A program made the position numbers and the translations under genes. From Campylobacterota bacterium (lineage in GTDB: Bacteria > Campylobacterota > Campylobacteria > Campylobacterales > SZUA-545): 5,950 nt of DNA. Below the pieces are notes generated by a model that was given only the letters and a program-made list of their open reading frames with translations, searched no databases and was not told where the DNA came from. Of this stretch, positions 1 to 5,367 are shown piece after piece. Location: NCBI GenBank assembly GCA_030836705.1, contig JAUPLZ010000133.1, positions 1 to 5,950 on the forward strand. Direction: 5' to 3'. Each line of letters begins with the position of its first letter. The stretch's first letter is position 1.

Positions 1-18
1 ACGACGCTCTTCCGATCT
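1..18 (+). other. Illumina TruSeq adapter remnant (non-genomic)
   Basis: These 18 bases are identical to the 3' end of the Illumina TruSeq universal/read-1 adapter (the part ending in GCTCTTCCGATCT). They sit exactly at the start of the window, and the bases right after them enter a conserved NrdD reading frame. This is an untrimmed sequencing adapter left at a contig end and not bacterial DNA. The reading frame happens to stay open through it, so automatic gene callers may add a few false residues to the truncated NrdD. Confidence 0.96.
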
Positions 19-19
19 T

Positions 20-529
20 ACAGACGAATTTGGCGAGAATTTTGCTTTAGAAATCCTTGAGCATATGCGCGATAAAATGAAGGCTTATCAGGAGGAGACT
101 GGAAATCTCTACAATCTTGAAGCTACACCTGCCGAAGGTACAACTTACAGGTTTGCAAAAGAGGACAAAAAACGGTATACTGACATAATTCAAGCTGGAT
201 TTGGTGATAATATTTATTATACAAATAGCTCACAAATTCCGGCAAATTATACGGATGACCCTTTTAAGGCATTGAATTTGCAAGATGATTTGCAGAATAA
301 ATATACAGGCGGAACGGTGTTGCATCTGTATATGAGGGAAAGAATAAGTTCAGCAGAAGCTTGTAGAAAGCTTGTAAAGACGGTTATTTCAAACTACAGA
401 TTGCCGTATATTACAGTTACGCCTGTTTTCTCTGTGTGTGAGAAGCATGGATATTTAAGCGGAGAGCATGAATACTGTCCAAAGTGTGACGATGAATTAA
501 TTGAGCAATATACAAAGGAGAACAAATGA
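20..529 (+). CDS. nrdD: Anaerobic ribonucleoside-triphosphate reductase NrdD, C-terminal part of the large chain (5' truncated)
   Basis: This is the C-terminal 169 residues of the class III ribonucleotide reductase large chain, which reduces ribonucleotides to deoxyribonucleotides without oxygen in the cytoplasm. The start is lost at the contig edge; the ATG at 65 is an internal Met, since matching sequence runs upstream of it to base 20. Family landmarks are the ETGNLYNLEATPAEGTTYRFA block, the YYTNSSQ-YTDD segment, the YTGGTVLHLYMRERI block, and a zinc-site-like C-x2-H (codons at 437-448) followed by CPKC (476-487). The chain stops at TGA 527-529, only a dozen or so residues after CPKC. It therefore lacks the C-terminal RVxGY glycyl-radical loop that NrdD normally carries. 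That segment is found in the next ORF in the -1 frame, overlapping by ATGA. The active-site thiyl cysteine lies upstream of the window and cannot be checked. The family call is secure; whether the split is natural is treated in the findings. Confidence 0.93.
   Translation, partial: TDEFGENFALEILEHMRDKMKAYQEETGNLYNLEATPAEGTTYRFAKEDKKRYTDIIQAGFGDNIYYTNSSQIPANYTDDPFKALNLQDDLQNKYTGGTVLHLYMRERISSAEACRKLVKTVISNYRLPYITVTPVFSVCEKHGYLSGEHEYCPKCDDELIEQYTKENK
515..520 (+). promoter_or_regulatory. Ribosome binding site AAGGAG for the separate glycyl-radical ORF
   Basis: AAGGAG lies inside the last codons of the NrdD chain, five bases before the ATG at 526. It is a near-perfect Shine-Dalgarno at good spacing. 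It supports independent initiation of the small ORF rather than a simple sequencing-error frameshift, and the ATGA stop/start overlap would couple the two translations. Confidence 0.75.
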
Positions 530-693
530 AAAGAGAAGATATATTAAAAGCATTAGAAGAAAAAAGAAGCAAGTGTGTAGTCTATACTAGAGTAATGGGG
601 TACCATAGACCGGTAGAATCTTTCAATATAGGCAAGAAAGGCGAGCATAAAGAAAGAGTTCAATTTAACGAATTCGCAAAGTGCTGTGCATAA
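526..693 (+). CDS. Separate glycyl-radical domain of anaerobic ribonucleotide reductase (55 aa)
   Basis: This 55-residue ORF (ATG 526, TAA 691-693) carries the motif CVVYTRVMGYHRPVESFN, which corresponds to the extreme C-terminus of class III NrdD. Gly25 (codon 598-600) in RVMGY is the expected radical glycine, and the GKKGEHKERVQF tail also matches the NrdD end. It is preceded by a helical, charged leader (residues 1-16). It overlaps the NrdD body by 4 bp, with AAGGAG five bases upstream, and overlaps nrdG by 8 bp. The three ORFs thus form one coupled unit. By inference the small protein binds the NrdD body and receives the radical from NrdG, much as the small YfiD protein replaces a damaged glycyl domain in pyruvate formate-lyase. 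It ends in a Cys-Cys-Ala tail of unknown meaning. The alternative is one NrdD broken by a frameshift error; the start signals argue against that. Confidence 0.85.
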   Translation: MKREDILKALEEKRSKCVVYTRVMGYHRPVESFNIGKKGEHKERVQFNEFAKCCA

Positions 694-1360
694 TCCAATA
701 TACGATATAACGCCATTTACCGCACTTGATTTTCCAGACCACCTAACAACCATTTTTTGGTTTGCTGGGTGTAACATGAGGTGTAGCTACTGCTATAATA
801 AAAATATAGTTTTTGGTAAAGGCAAGATTGCCGAAGCAAAAGCTTTAGAATTTCTTAAAACAAGGGTAGGTTTGCTGGAGGGTGTTGTGCTTTCAGGCGG
901 TGAATGCACGCTTTATCCTGAGATTTTGGTATTTTGCCAGAAGATAAAAGAACTTGGATTCAAAATCAAAATCGATACAAACGGGCTTGAATTTACAAAA
1001 ATAAAACATCTTATTGATAATCATCTTGTTGATTATATTGCTCTTGATTACAAAGCCCCAAAATACAAATTTCTTGACATAGCAAAAAGCGATAGATTTG
1101 AAGATTTTTCCAAAACACTCGATTATATTATTTTATCTAATATAAATTATGAAGTTCGCACGACCGTGCATATTGATATTCTTGATGAAAATGATATAAA
1201 TGCAATTATTAAAGATTTGGCTCAAAGAGGTTATAATCAAAAATATTATCTTCAAGAGTTTGTATATAGTGATGATACTATCGGCAGGCTTCAAATGGCT
1301 AGCAGAAAGCTAAATAAGGAGCTTTTAAATAGTGATATTGAGATAGTAGTTAGGAAGTAA
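686..1360 (+). CDS. nrdG: Anaerobic ribonucleotide reductase activating protein NrdG (radical SAM)
   Basis: This 224-residue radical-SAM protein binds a 4Fe-4S cluster through C29-x3-C33-x2-C36 (in FAGCNMRCSYCYN), reduces S-adenosylmethionine and generates the glycyl radical on NrdD. The GGE motif that contacts the SAM amino group is at residues 71-73 and IDTNG at 96-100. Its length and N-terminus (IYDITPFTALDFP) fit the longer NrdG2-type activases rather than the about 154-residue E. coli NrdG. The start is GTG at 686: the frame upstream is open only to a stop at 629-631 with no other usable start, and the next Met lies inside the cluster motif. No clear Shine-Dalgarno precedes the GTG, which overlaps the end of the glycyl-radical ORF by 8 bp, so translation probably depends on coupling. 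Its adjacency to the radical-domain ORF is what its job predicts. Confidence 0.93.
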   Translation: MHNPIYDITPFTALDFPDHLTTIFWFAGCNMRCSYCYNKNIVFGKGKIAEAKALEFLKTRVGLLEGVVLSGGECTLYPEILVFCQKIKELGFKIKIDTNGLEFTKIKHLIDNHLVDYIALDYKAPKYKFLDIAKSDRFEDFSKTLDYIILSNINYEVRTTVHIDILDENDINAIIKDLAQRGYNQKYYLQEFVYSDDTIGRLQMASRKLNKELLNSDIEIVVRK

Positions 1361-1387
1361 TATAAAAGTTATAAAAAGGCGTGCAAT

Positions 1388-2236
1388 ATGAATTTGAAAA
1401 TTTTATTGTTGGTATTTTTTTCCGCGTCGGTTTTTGTTTTTGCAGAGCAATCTAGCTATGAAGAACAACAGAATTCAAGCCAAAAGGCGCTTAATGAGCT
1501 TGATGGCAAAGGGGTGTCAGAAAAAGATTTGCAACTTATGAGAAAAGATTTAGAAATAGAGAGATTAAAACTAGAGCTAGAAAAACAAAAATTTGCAGAA
1601 GAAAAGCAAAAAAACGAACAACAAATAGTAACTGCTGATGAAGCTCCAAGTGAAAGTATTCAAAATAATAAAAATCCTAATAGTGGAGTTTTCATAGGAA
1701 TAGAGACATATGGAGCAAGCGGCACCAGAACTTATACTATTTCAACTTCCGGCAATAGTGCAACCGAGTTAGAGCATGATATTGATTACGCCCAGCAAAC
1801 TTTAAAACTAGGCATAGGCGAACTTGGCGATAATCGTTTGGCTGTTGGATTTACTTTTGGAAAAGATATAAGGTATGAAGGTGATTCTCTTTATAAAAGC
1901 GGCACAAGTGTAGATATAGTTTGGGATATTGTTATGAGTTCTCTTTATCAAGAGTCTTCACAAAGTAATTTGCTTCCATTTTTTAGGCTAGGATTTGGGG
2001 TTGGCAGTTATGAATATTTAGATGAGGATAAGCCGCTTTATGTGGAAGACACCGCATCAAGCGTTGAGGTAAAATTTGGTTTTGGTGTTTATTATCAAAT
2101 TGATAAAACTTTTGAATTGGCTTTAAGTTATGATTTCCAAACTTCCGCTTTTGCATATGAAGATGTAGATGGGGATACAATGGATATTGCTGATAGCGTT
2201 AGTGGTTTAGCGCTAGGGTTTAATGTGCATTTTTAA
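1388..2236 (+). CDS. Secreted coiled-coil / outer-membrane beta-barrel protein of unknown function
   Basis: I do not recognise a named family. The 282-residue product starts with a clear Sec signal peptide (residues 1-19, Lys4, a hydrophobic Leu/Val/Phe core, likely cleavage after VFA). A Gln/Ser-rich stretch follows, then a charged helical segment at about 43-80 rich in Glu, Lys and Leu with coiled-coil character, and a short Asn/Ser-rich linker. From about residue 99 to the end there are alternating hydrophobic/polar strands with aromatic and Gly-rich turns (GVFIGIETYG, LLPFFRLGFGVGSYEYL, FELALSYDFQ). The chain ends in Phe, the usual terminal signature of BAM-inserted outer-membrane barrels. 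About 180 residues would suit an 8-stranded barrel. The coiled coil would sit in the periplasm. AAGG lies 8 bases before the ATG. The gene is 27 bp after nrdG in the same direction and may be co-transcribed, but nothing links it to nucleotide reduction. Confidence 0.72.
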   Translation: MNLKILLLVFFSASVFVFAEQSSYEEQQNSSQKALNELDGKGVSEKDLQLMRKDLEIERLKLELEKQKFAEEKQKNEQQIVTADEAPSESIQNNKNPNSGVFIGIETYGASGTRTYTISTSGNSATELEHDIDYAQQTLKLGIGELGDNRLAVGFTFGKDIRYEGDSLYKSGTSVDIVWDIVMSSLYQESSQSNLLPFFRLGFGVGSYEYLDEDKPLYVEDTASSVEVKFGFGVYYQIDKTFELALSYDFQTSAFAYEDVDGDTMDIADSVSGLALGFNVHF

Positions 2237-2251
2237 CCCTAGCTAGTTTTT
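2212..2251 (+). terminator. Intrinsic terminator overlapping the end of the beta-barrel gene
   Basis: GCTAGGGTT (2212-2220) pairs perfectly with AACCCTAGC (2235-2243), giving a 9-bp stem and a 14-base loop. TAG and then five T follow (2247-2251). The left arm is coding sequence for the last part of the beta-barrel protein and the right arm begins inside its TAA stop codon. The T-run is on the plus strand only; no T-run follows the hairpin when read toward flgG, so it should mainly stop transcription from the 1388-2236 gene before the convergent flagellar genes. Confidence 0.75.
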
Positions 2252-2252
2252 G

Positions 2253-3041
2253 TTATCTTTTTAGTTGATTTACGGTTGATAGCATCTCATCGCTTGTGGT
2301 GATAGCTTTTGAGTTTGATTCATATGCTCTTTGACCGGTTATTAAATCTGTCATTTCTTCAACGAGTTGGACATTGCTAAGCTCTACAAATCCTTGTCTT
2401 GTTTGACCAAGTCCGTTTAAGCCCGGAGTGCCAGTTATGATATCCCCGCTTGCTGCTGTGTTTATGTAATTATTGTCACCTAGCGCATGAAGTCCGGCTG
2501 GGTTTATAAAATCTGCCAGTTCTATTTGTGCTATTTGGGTGGCTGCGGTTTGTCCGGCTTGCATAACCGAAACAGTTCCGTCTGCGCCTATTGTAATTTG
2601 CGTGGCATCAGCTGGGATAACTATTTCTGGAATAAGCCTATATCCATCGTTTGTTACAACGCTGCCATTATTGTCAAGTTTAAAACTTCCATTTCTTGTA
2701 AAACCGGTAGTGCCGTCAGGAAGTTCTATTTGAAAAAATCCTTTTCCTGTGATTGCAACATCAAGATTTCCGCTTGTCTCTTTAAAATTTCCTTGTGTAA
2801 AGATTTTTTGAATAGAAGTAGGGCGAACACCAAGACCAACTTCCATGCCTGTAGGTGATATTGTGGTGGCAGAAGTGGAGGTTCCGGCATACTGCATGGT
2901 TTGATACATAAGGTCGGCAAATTCCGCTCTTTGTTTTTTATATCCAACCGTGTTAACATTGGCAATATTGTTTGAAATTGTGTCAATTGAAAGCTGTTGT
3001 GCTAGCATTCCGGTTGCTGCTGTGTATAGTGATCTAATCAT
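2253..3041 (-). CDS. flgG: Flagellar basal-body distal rod protein FlgG
   Basis: FlgG polymerises as the distal rod of the flagellar basal body, linking the MS-ring/proximal rod to the hook through the P and L rings. The 262-residue product has the usual length. The N-terminal rod/hook motif (MIRSLYTAATGMLAQQLSID, SNNIANVNTVGYKK) is at residues 1-35. The central GKGFFQIELPDGTTGFTRNGSF block is at about 99-120, and the C-terminal helix ends in LVEEMTDLITGQRAYESNSKAI and a Leu-rich tail. It has no cleaved signal peptide, as expected for a type III export substrate. The ATG at 3041 is six bases after AAAGGA (3053-3048), which lies in the end of flgF; only 3 bp separate the genes, so they are one operon. 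It converges on the 1388-2236 gene with a 16-bp gap. Confidence 0.97.
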   Translation of the reverse strand: MIRSLYTAATGMLAQQLSIDTISNNIANVNTVGYKKQRAEFADLMYQTMQYAGTSTSATTISPTGMEVGLGVRPTSIQKIFTQGNFKETSGNLDVAITGKGFFQIELPDGTTGFTRNGSFKLDNNGSVVTNDGYRLIPEIVIPADATQITIGADGTVSVMQAGQTAATQIAQIELADFINPAGLHALGDNNYINTAASGDIITGTPGLNGLGQTRQGFVELSNVQLVEEMTDLITGQRAYESNSKAITTSDEMLSTVNQLKR

Positions 3042-3044
3042 TTA

Positions 3045-3863
3045 TTATCCTTTAACATTTGCTAGTTTTTCTATAGCGTCTCTATTAAGATCATTCATGT
3101 GTGAGTCCATAACTTTTTGGTACATTCCAACGAGTCTACTTGTCTCAATAAGCGCTGTCATTTCTCTAACCGGATTTACATTGCTTTTTTCTATATATCC
3201 TTGTTTTAGCAATGACATTCCGCTAACTTCCTGCATTGGCGTGCTTGCTCCAAAAGTATTATTACCCTCTTTTTTCATCTCTTTTATATTTTCTGGACGC
3301 ATTATCATAATTTGGTTTGCAAATTCACTAGCCGTAAGATTGCCTTGATCTATAAGAAAAATTTCGCCGTTTCCTGTTATTGTCGTGCTTCTATCGCTTG
3401 GAATATTTATTAAATCCCCGCCATCGGTATAACCGGCAGGAAGTACCAAAAAACCGTCTTTCGTCGCTAGGTTGCCATCTTCATTTATGACAAAAGAACC
3501 ATCTCTTGTATATTTTATGCCGCTAGGAGTAAGTACGCCTATAAAAGTATCAGGTTCGCTTAGCGCAACATCAAGCGGATTATCTGTTTTTGCAAAAGCG
3601 CCTATATCGTTTATAGTGTATTCCTCTACCACATGAGGAACTCTAACAATAGAGCGGTTTAAAAACTTGCTCCCTTCTTTTGTGTTATTCTCAAGCGGAA
3701 GCTCGTCTCTTTTTTCTTGATAAAGGCGCATAAAGTCGCCTATTACAACATCATCTTTTTTATATCCGTTTGTGTTTAGGTTGGCAAGATTATTTGATAT
3801 TACATCAAGTCTGTTAAACTGCGTAACCATACCGCCCGTATTTGAATAAAAACCTGTTTGCAT
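3045..3863 (-). CDS. flgF: Flagellar basal-body proximal rod protein FlgF (FlgG2-type)
   Basis: This 272-residue rod protein is the FlgF equivalent, named flgG2 in some Campylobacter annotations. It carries the shared rod/hook N-terminus (MQTGFYSNTGGMV, LDVISNNLANLNTNGYKK), a middle domain with DNPLDVALSEPDTFIGV and YTRDGSF, and the C-terminal block QGYIEKSNVNPVREMTALIETSRLVGMYQKVM. Divergence from FlgG in the first residues and the longer insert around ENNTKEGSKFLNRS identify it as the FlgF-like member of the pair. The ATG at 3863-3861 follows AAGGA (3873-3869) by five bases. A sigma-54-like promoter lies about 30-50 bp upstream. It is first in a two-gene operon with flgG and is divergent from the gene at 3956. 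Confidence 0.92.
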   Translation of the reverse strand: MQTGFYSNTGGMVTQFNRLDVISNNLANLNTNGYKKDDVVIGDFMRLYQEKRDELPLENNTKEGSKFLNRSIVRVPHVVEEYTINDIGAFAKTDNPLDVALSEPDTFIGVLTPSGIKYTRDGSFVINEDGNLATKDGFLVLPAGYTDGGDLINIPSDRSTTITGNGEIFLIDQGNLTASEFANQIMIMRPENIKEMKKEGNNTFGASTPMQEVSGMSLLKQGYIEKSNVNPVREMTALIETSRLVGMYQKVMDSHMNDLNRDAIEKLANVKG

Positions 3864-3894
3864 GTGTGTCCTTCATATGCAGATACCGGTTGTG

Positions 3895-3910
3895 AAGCAA
3901 CATTTATTCC
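3895..3910 (-). promoter_or_regulatory. Candidate sigma-54 (RpoN) promoter for flgF-flgG
   Basis: On the minus strand GGAATAAATGTTGCTT reads from 3910 down to 3895. It has GG and GC separated by exactly ten bases, the hallmark -24/-12 spacing, with GGAA and TTGCTT matching the form described for Campylobacter flagellar rod and hook promoters. Initiation about 12 bases beyond the GC would fall near 3885, leaving a leader of about 20 bases that contains the AAGGA before flgF. In Campylobacter this gene class depends on RpoN and the FlgSR two-component system, so the same is inferred here. Confidence 0.8.
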
Positions 3911-3932
3911 TTAATTTTAATTATCCTTGTTA

Positions 3933-3951
3933 TATCCTTTTAAAAAGGATA
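3933..3951. repeat. Inverted repeat TATCCTTTT-A-AAAAGGATA covering a ribosome binding site
   Basis: TATCCTTTT (3933-3941) and AAAAGGATA (3943-3951) are perfect inverse copies around a single A. A further direct copy of TATCCTT lies at 3922-3928, eleven bases upstream of the first. The right arm contains the AAGGA (3945-3949) that serves the ATG at 3956. In RNA, seven pairs with a 5-base loop could form and hide the ribosome binding site; in DNA it could be an operator in the divergent promoter region. Which role applies, if either, cannot be decided from sequence. Confidence 0.6.
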
Positions 3952-3955
3952 GCCT

Positions 3956-4411
3956 ATGAAGAAGCCCATATTTGATGTAGATGTTTTAAGTGAACTGTTA
4001 TCAATGGAGTTTGCAAGAAACAAGCGGTATAAAACACCGGTTTCTGTTGCTGTTTTGCTTGCAGATAACGAAGCTATTTTTGAAACAATAAGCGAAAACA
4101 TTAGAGATACGGACTATTTTCAATATCTTGGGAATAATTTATATGGCATTATATATACAAATACGGATATTGACGGTGCTGAGATTGCTATAAAAAGAGT
4201 GATAAGAATTTGTGAATCGCTTTGCAACAATGAGTTTTATATAGGGCTTGTGGAGGTTGAATCTGGCGACCAAAGTGAACAAAGTACTACCGCTAGAGCA
4301 ATCAGCGCCTTGGAAGAAGGAATGGCAAATAAAGAGATTATCTCAATTAAAAAAAGTAGAAAAGAACCAAGCTTTTTTAAAAAATTAAAATTTCTAAAAT
4401 GTTGGAGGTAA
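3956..4411 (+). CDS. Small degenerate GGDEF-domain protein (151 aa)
   Basis: The product reads as a single stand-alone GGDEF fold. FARNKRYKTPVSVAVLLADNEAIF (19-42) corresponds to the RxxRYxxPLSLLLLDIDxF start. IRDTDYFQYLGNNLYGIIY (49-67) corresponds to the RxxD-x5-GGDEF hairpin, and TDIDGAEIAIKRVIRICE (70-87) and ARAISALEEGMANK (113-126) to the later helices. The catalytic GG(D/E)EF is replaced by G59-N-N-L-Y63, and the first metal-binding Asp position reads ADN, so diguanylate cyclase activity is very unlikely. R50-x2-D53 lies exactly five residues before the motif, the spacing of the inhibitory c-di-GMP site. A basic tail (KKSRKEP...FKKLKFLKCWR) ends the protein. There is no signal peptide or membrane segment. 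The ATG follows AAGGA by six bases. The gene is divergent from flgFG and overlaps the next gene's ribosome binding site. A role in flagellar control is a guess from position. Confidence 0.75.
   Translation: MKKPIFDVDVLSELLSMEFARNKRYKTPVSVAVLLADNEAIFETISENIRDTDYFQYLGNNLYGIIYTNTDIDGAEIAIKRVIRICESLCNNEFYIGLVEVESGDQSEQSTTARAISALEEGMANKEIISIKKSRKEPSFFKKLKFLKCWR
4404..4408 (+). promoter_or_regulatory. Ribosome binding site GGAGG of the MOSC gene, inside the upstream ORF
   Basis: GGAGG falls in the last Trp-Arg codons of the degenerate GGDEF gene, and the MOSC ATG at 4413 begins one base after that gene's TAA stop. This fixes the MOSC start and implies co-transcription and probable translational coupling of the two genes. 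Confidence 0.8.
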
Positions 4412-4412
4412 T

Positions 4413-5045
4413 ATGAGCAATACAAAAGGCAAGATTGTTTCATTAAGGGCTGGAAAAATAGTCACTATGCAGGGTGAAAATAAGGTTTTTGAAACAGCAT
4501 ATTTTAAAAAAAATACAGATTTAAAACTTTGGCTTGGCAAAACGGGGATTGATGGTGATTTTCAGGCTGATAAAAAATATCATGGCGGTAGCGAAAAGGC
4601 GCTTTTGGCGTATGCTGCTTCTAGCTATAAAATATGGAAAGATAAATATGGATTTAATTTTGAAAACGGTTCATTCGGTGAAAATATTACTGTTGATGGC
4701 TTGGATGAGGAGAGTGTGTGTCTGGGAGATATTTATAAGATAGGTGATGTTCTGATTGAGGTTTCACAACCAAGACAGCCTTGCTGGAAGATAAATGTAG
4801 CTTTAAATAATAAAGATATGTTAAAAAACACATTAAACGAAGGAAGAACCGGCTGGTATTATAGGGTTTTAAATGAGGGCTATTTGCAAAACGGTATGGC
4901 GATAGAACTACATAAACGCATTAATCCTGATTGGAGTATAAAAAAAGCAAACGATGTTATGAAAAATAAAAAATCCAACCCAGAAGCAGTGGAACAGATT
5001 TTGAAAATCGGTGAACTTTCTTATGAGTGGAAGAGGGATTTGTAG
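4413..5045 (+). CDS. MOSC-domain protein, YiiM-like
   Basis: This 210-residue cytosolic protein belongs to the MOSC (molybdenum cofactor sulfurase C-terminal) superfamily in YiiM-like form. Landmarks are TGIDGDFQADKKYHGGSEKAL (44-64), the NGSFGENITVDGL block (85-97), LGDIYKIGDVLIEVSQPRQPC (104-124) with the conserved Cys124 proposed to bind molybdenum, and a C-terminal 3-alpha domain (PDWSIKKANDVM to EWKRDL, about 162-210). E. coli YiiM and related YcbX use a molybdenum cofactor to reduce N-hydroxylated bases such as 6-N-hydroxylaminopurine. The same kind of activity is inferred here; the physiological substrate is unknown. Length fits the family. It follows the GGDEF-like gene as second gene of an operon and ends only 3 bp from the 3' end of the convergent rnpB, with no terminator visible between them. 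YiiM would be a reasonable symbol, but orthology is not shown. Confidence 0.9.
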   Translation: MSNTKGKIVSLRAGKIVTMQGENKVFETAYFKKNTDLKLWLGKTGIDGDFQADKKYHGGSEKALLAYAASSYKIWKDKYGFNFENGSFGENITVDGLDEESVCLGDIYKIGDVLIEVSQPRQPCWKINVALNNKDMLKNTLNEGRTGWYYRVLNEGYLQNGMAIELHKRINPDWSIKKANDVMKNKKSNPEAVEQILKIGELSYEWKRDL

Positions 5046-5048
5046 TTT

Positions 5049-5360
5049 TGGCGCACGATAAGCCGAGTTCTGTATTAAGTGGTAATTTAACTAGAGGTGT
5101 ATTTTACAATACCCTTCAAGCGATGCGTCAAATATATAGGAATTTAACCATACGCACCTTGCTGCAGGCTGGGTTTACCATGCGAATTTAATTGCTTAAA
5201 TTCCGGTGAGCTCTTACCTCGCCTTTTCACCATCGCCATAGGCAGTTTATTTTCTGTGGCACTTTCCCTTGAATTACTTCAGCCATCTGTTAGATGGAGC
5301 CATATCCTATCGCAGCTCGGACTTTCCTCTTGAAAAATCAAGCTACCACATCGTGCACCA
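5049..5360 (-). ncRNA. rnpB: RNase P RNA, bacterial type A (rnpB)
   Basis: This is the catalytic RNA of RNase P, which removes 5' leaders from pre-tRNAs together with the RnpA protein. Read on the minus strand it shows the universal landmarks: GAGGAAAGUCCG (5329-5318), GGGAAAGUGCCACAGAAA, AAAAGGCGAGGUAAGAGCUCACCG, GGUAAACCC followed by GCAGCAAGG, and ACAGAACUCGGCUUAU near the 3' end (5073-5058). The ends are set by P1: UGGUGCACGAU at 5360-5350 pairs over 11 positions (one G-U) with AUCGUGCGCCA at 5059-5049. The length of about 312 nt is a little short of the E. coli RNA, as expected for compact Campylobacterota forms. A TATAAT -10 box lies just upstream. Exact ends depend on 5' start and 3' processing and may shift by a few bases. 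Confidence 0.96.
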
Positions 5361-5367
5361 AAAGTAG

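Noticed and set aside
500..530. Programmed -1 ribosomal frameshift joining NrdD to its radical domain
   Set aside because: No X-XXY-YYZ slippery heptamer is in frame before the TGA, whereas a good AAGGAG and ATG exist, so re-initiation explains the layout better.
553..777. Minus-strand 74-codon ORF across the radical-domain and nrdG start
   Set aside because: It is antisense to two well-supported coding sequences, has no recognisable motif, and has composition expected for a shadow frame.
1361..1387. Separate promoter (TATAAAA-like) before the beta-barrel gene
   Set aside because: The region is only 27 bp and AT-rich, so TATA-like hexamers are expected by chance; no -35 or spacing supports it.
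2487..3348. Several plus-strand ORFs over flgG and flgF
   Set aside because: They are frame shadows opposite strongly conserved rod proteins; their Cys/Ile/Ser-rich products have no family features.
2253..3863. FlgF and FlgG as a recent tandem duplication
   Set aside because: They share only the family N- and C-terminal motifs and differ through the middle; they are the ordinary ancient rod paralogues.
4237..4743. ORFs opposite or out of frame with the GGDEF-like and MOSC genes
   Set aside because: The real frames carry conserved motifs and ribosome binding sites; these do not.
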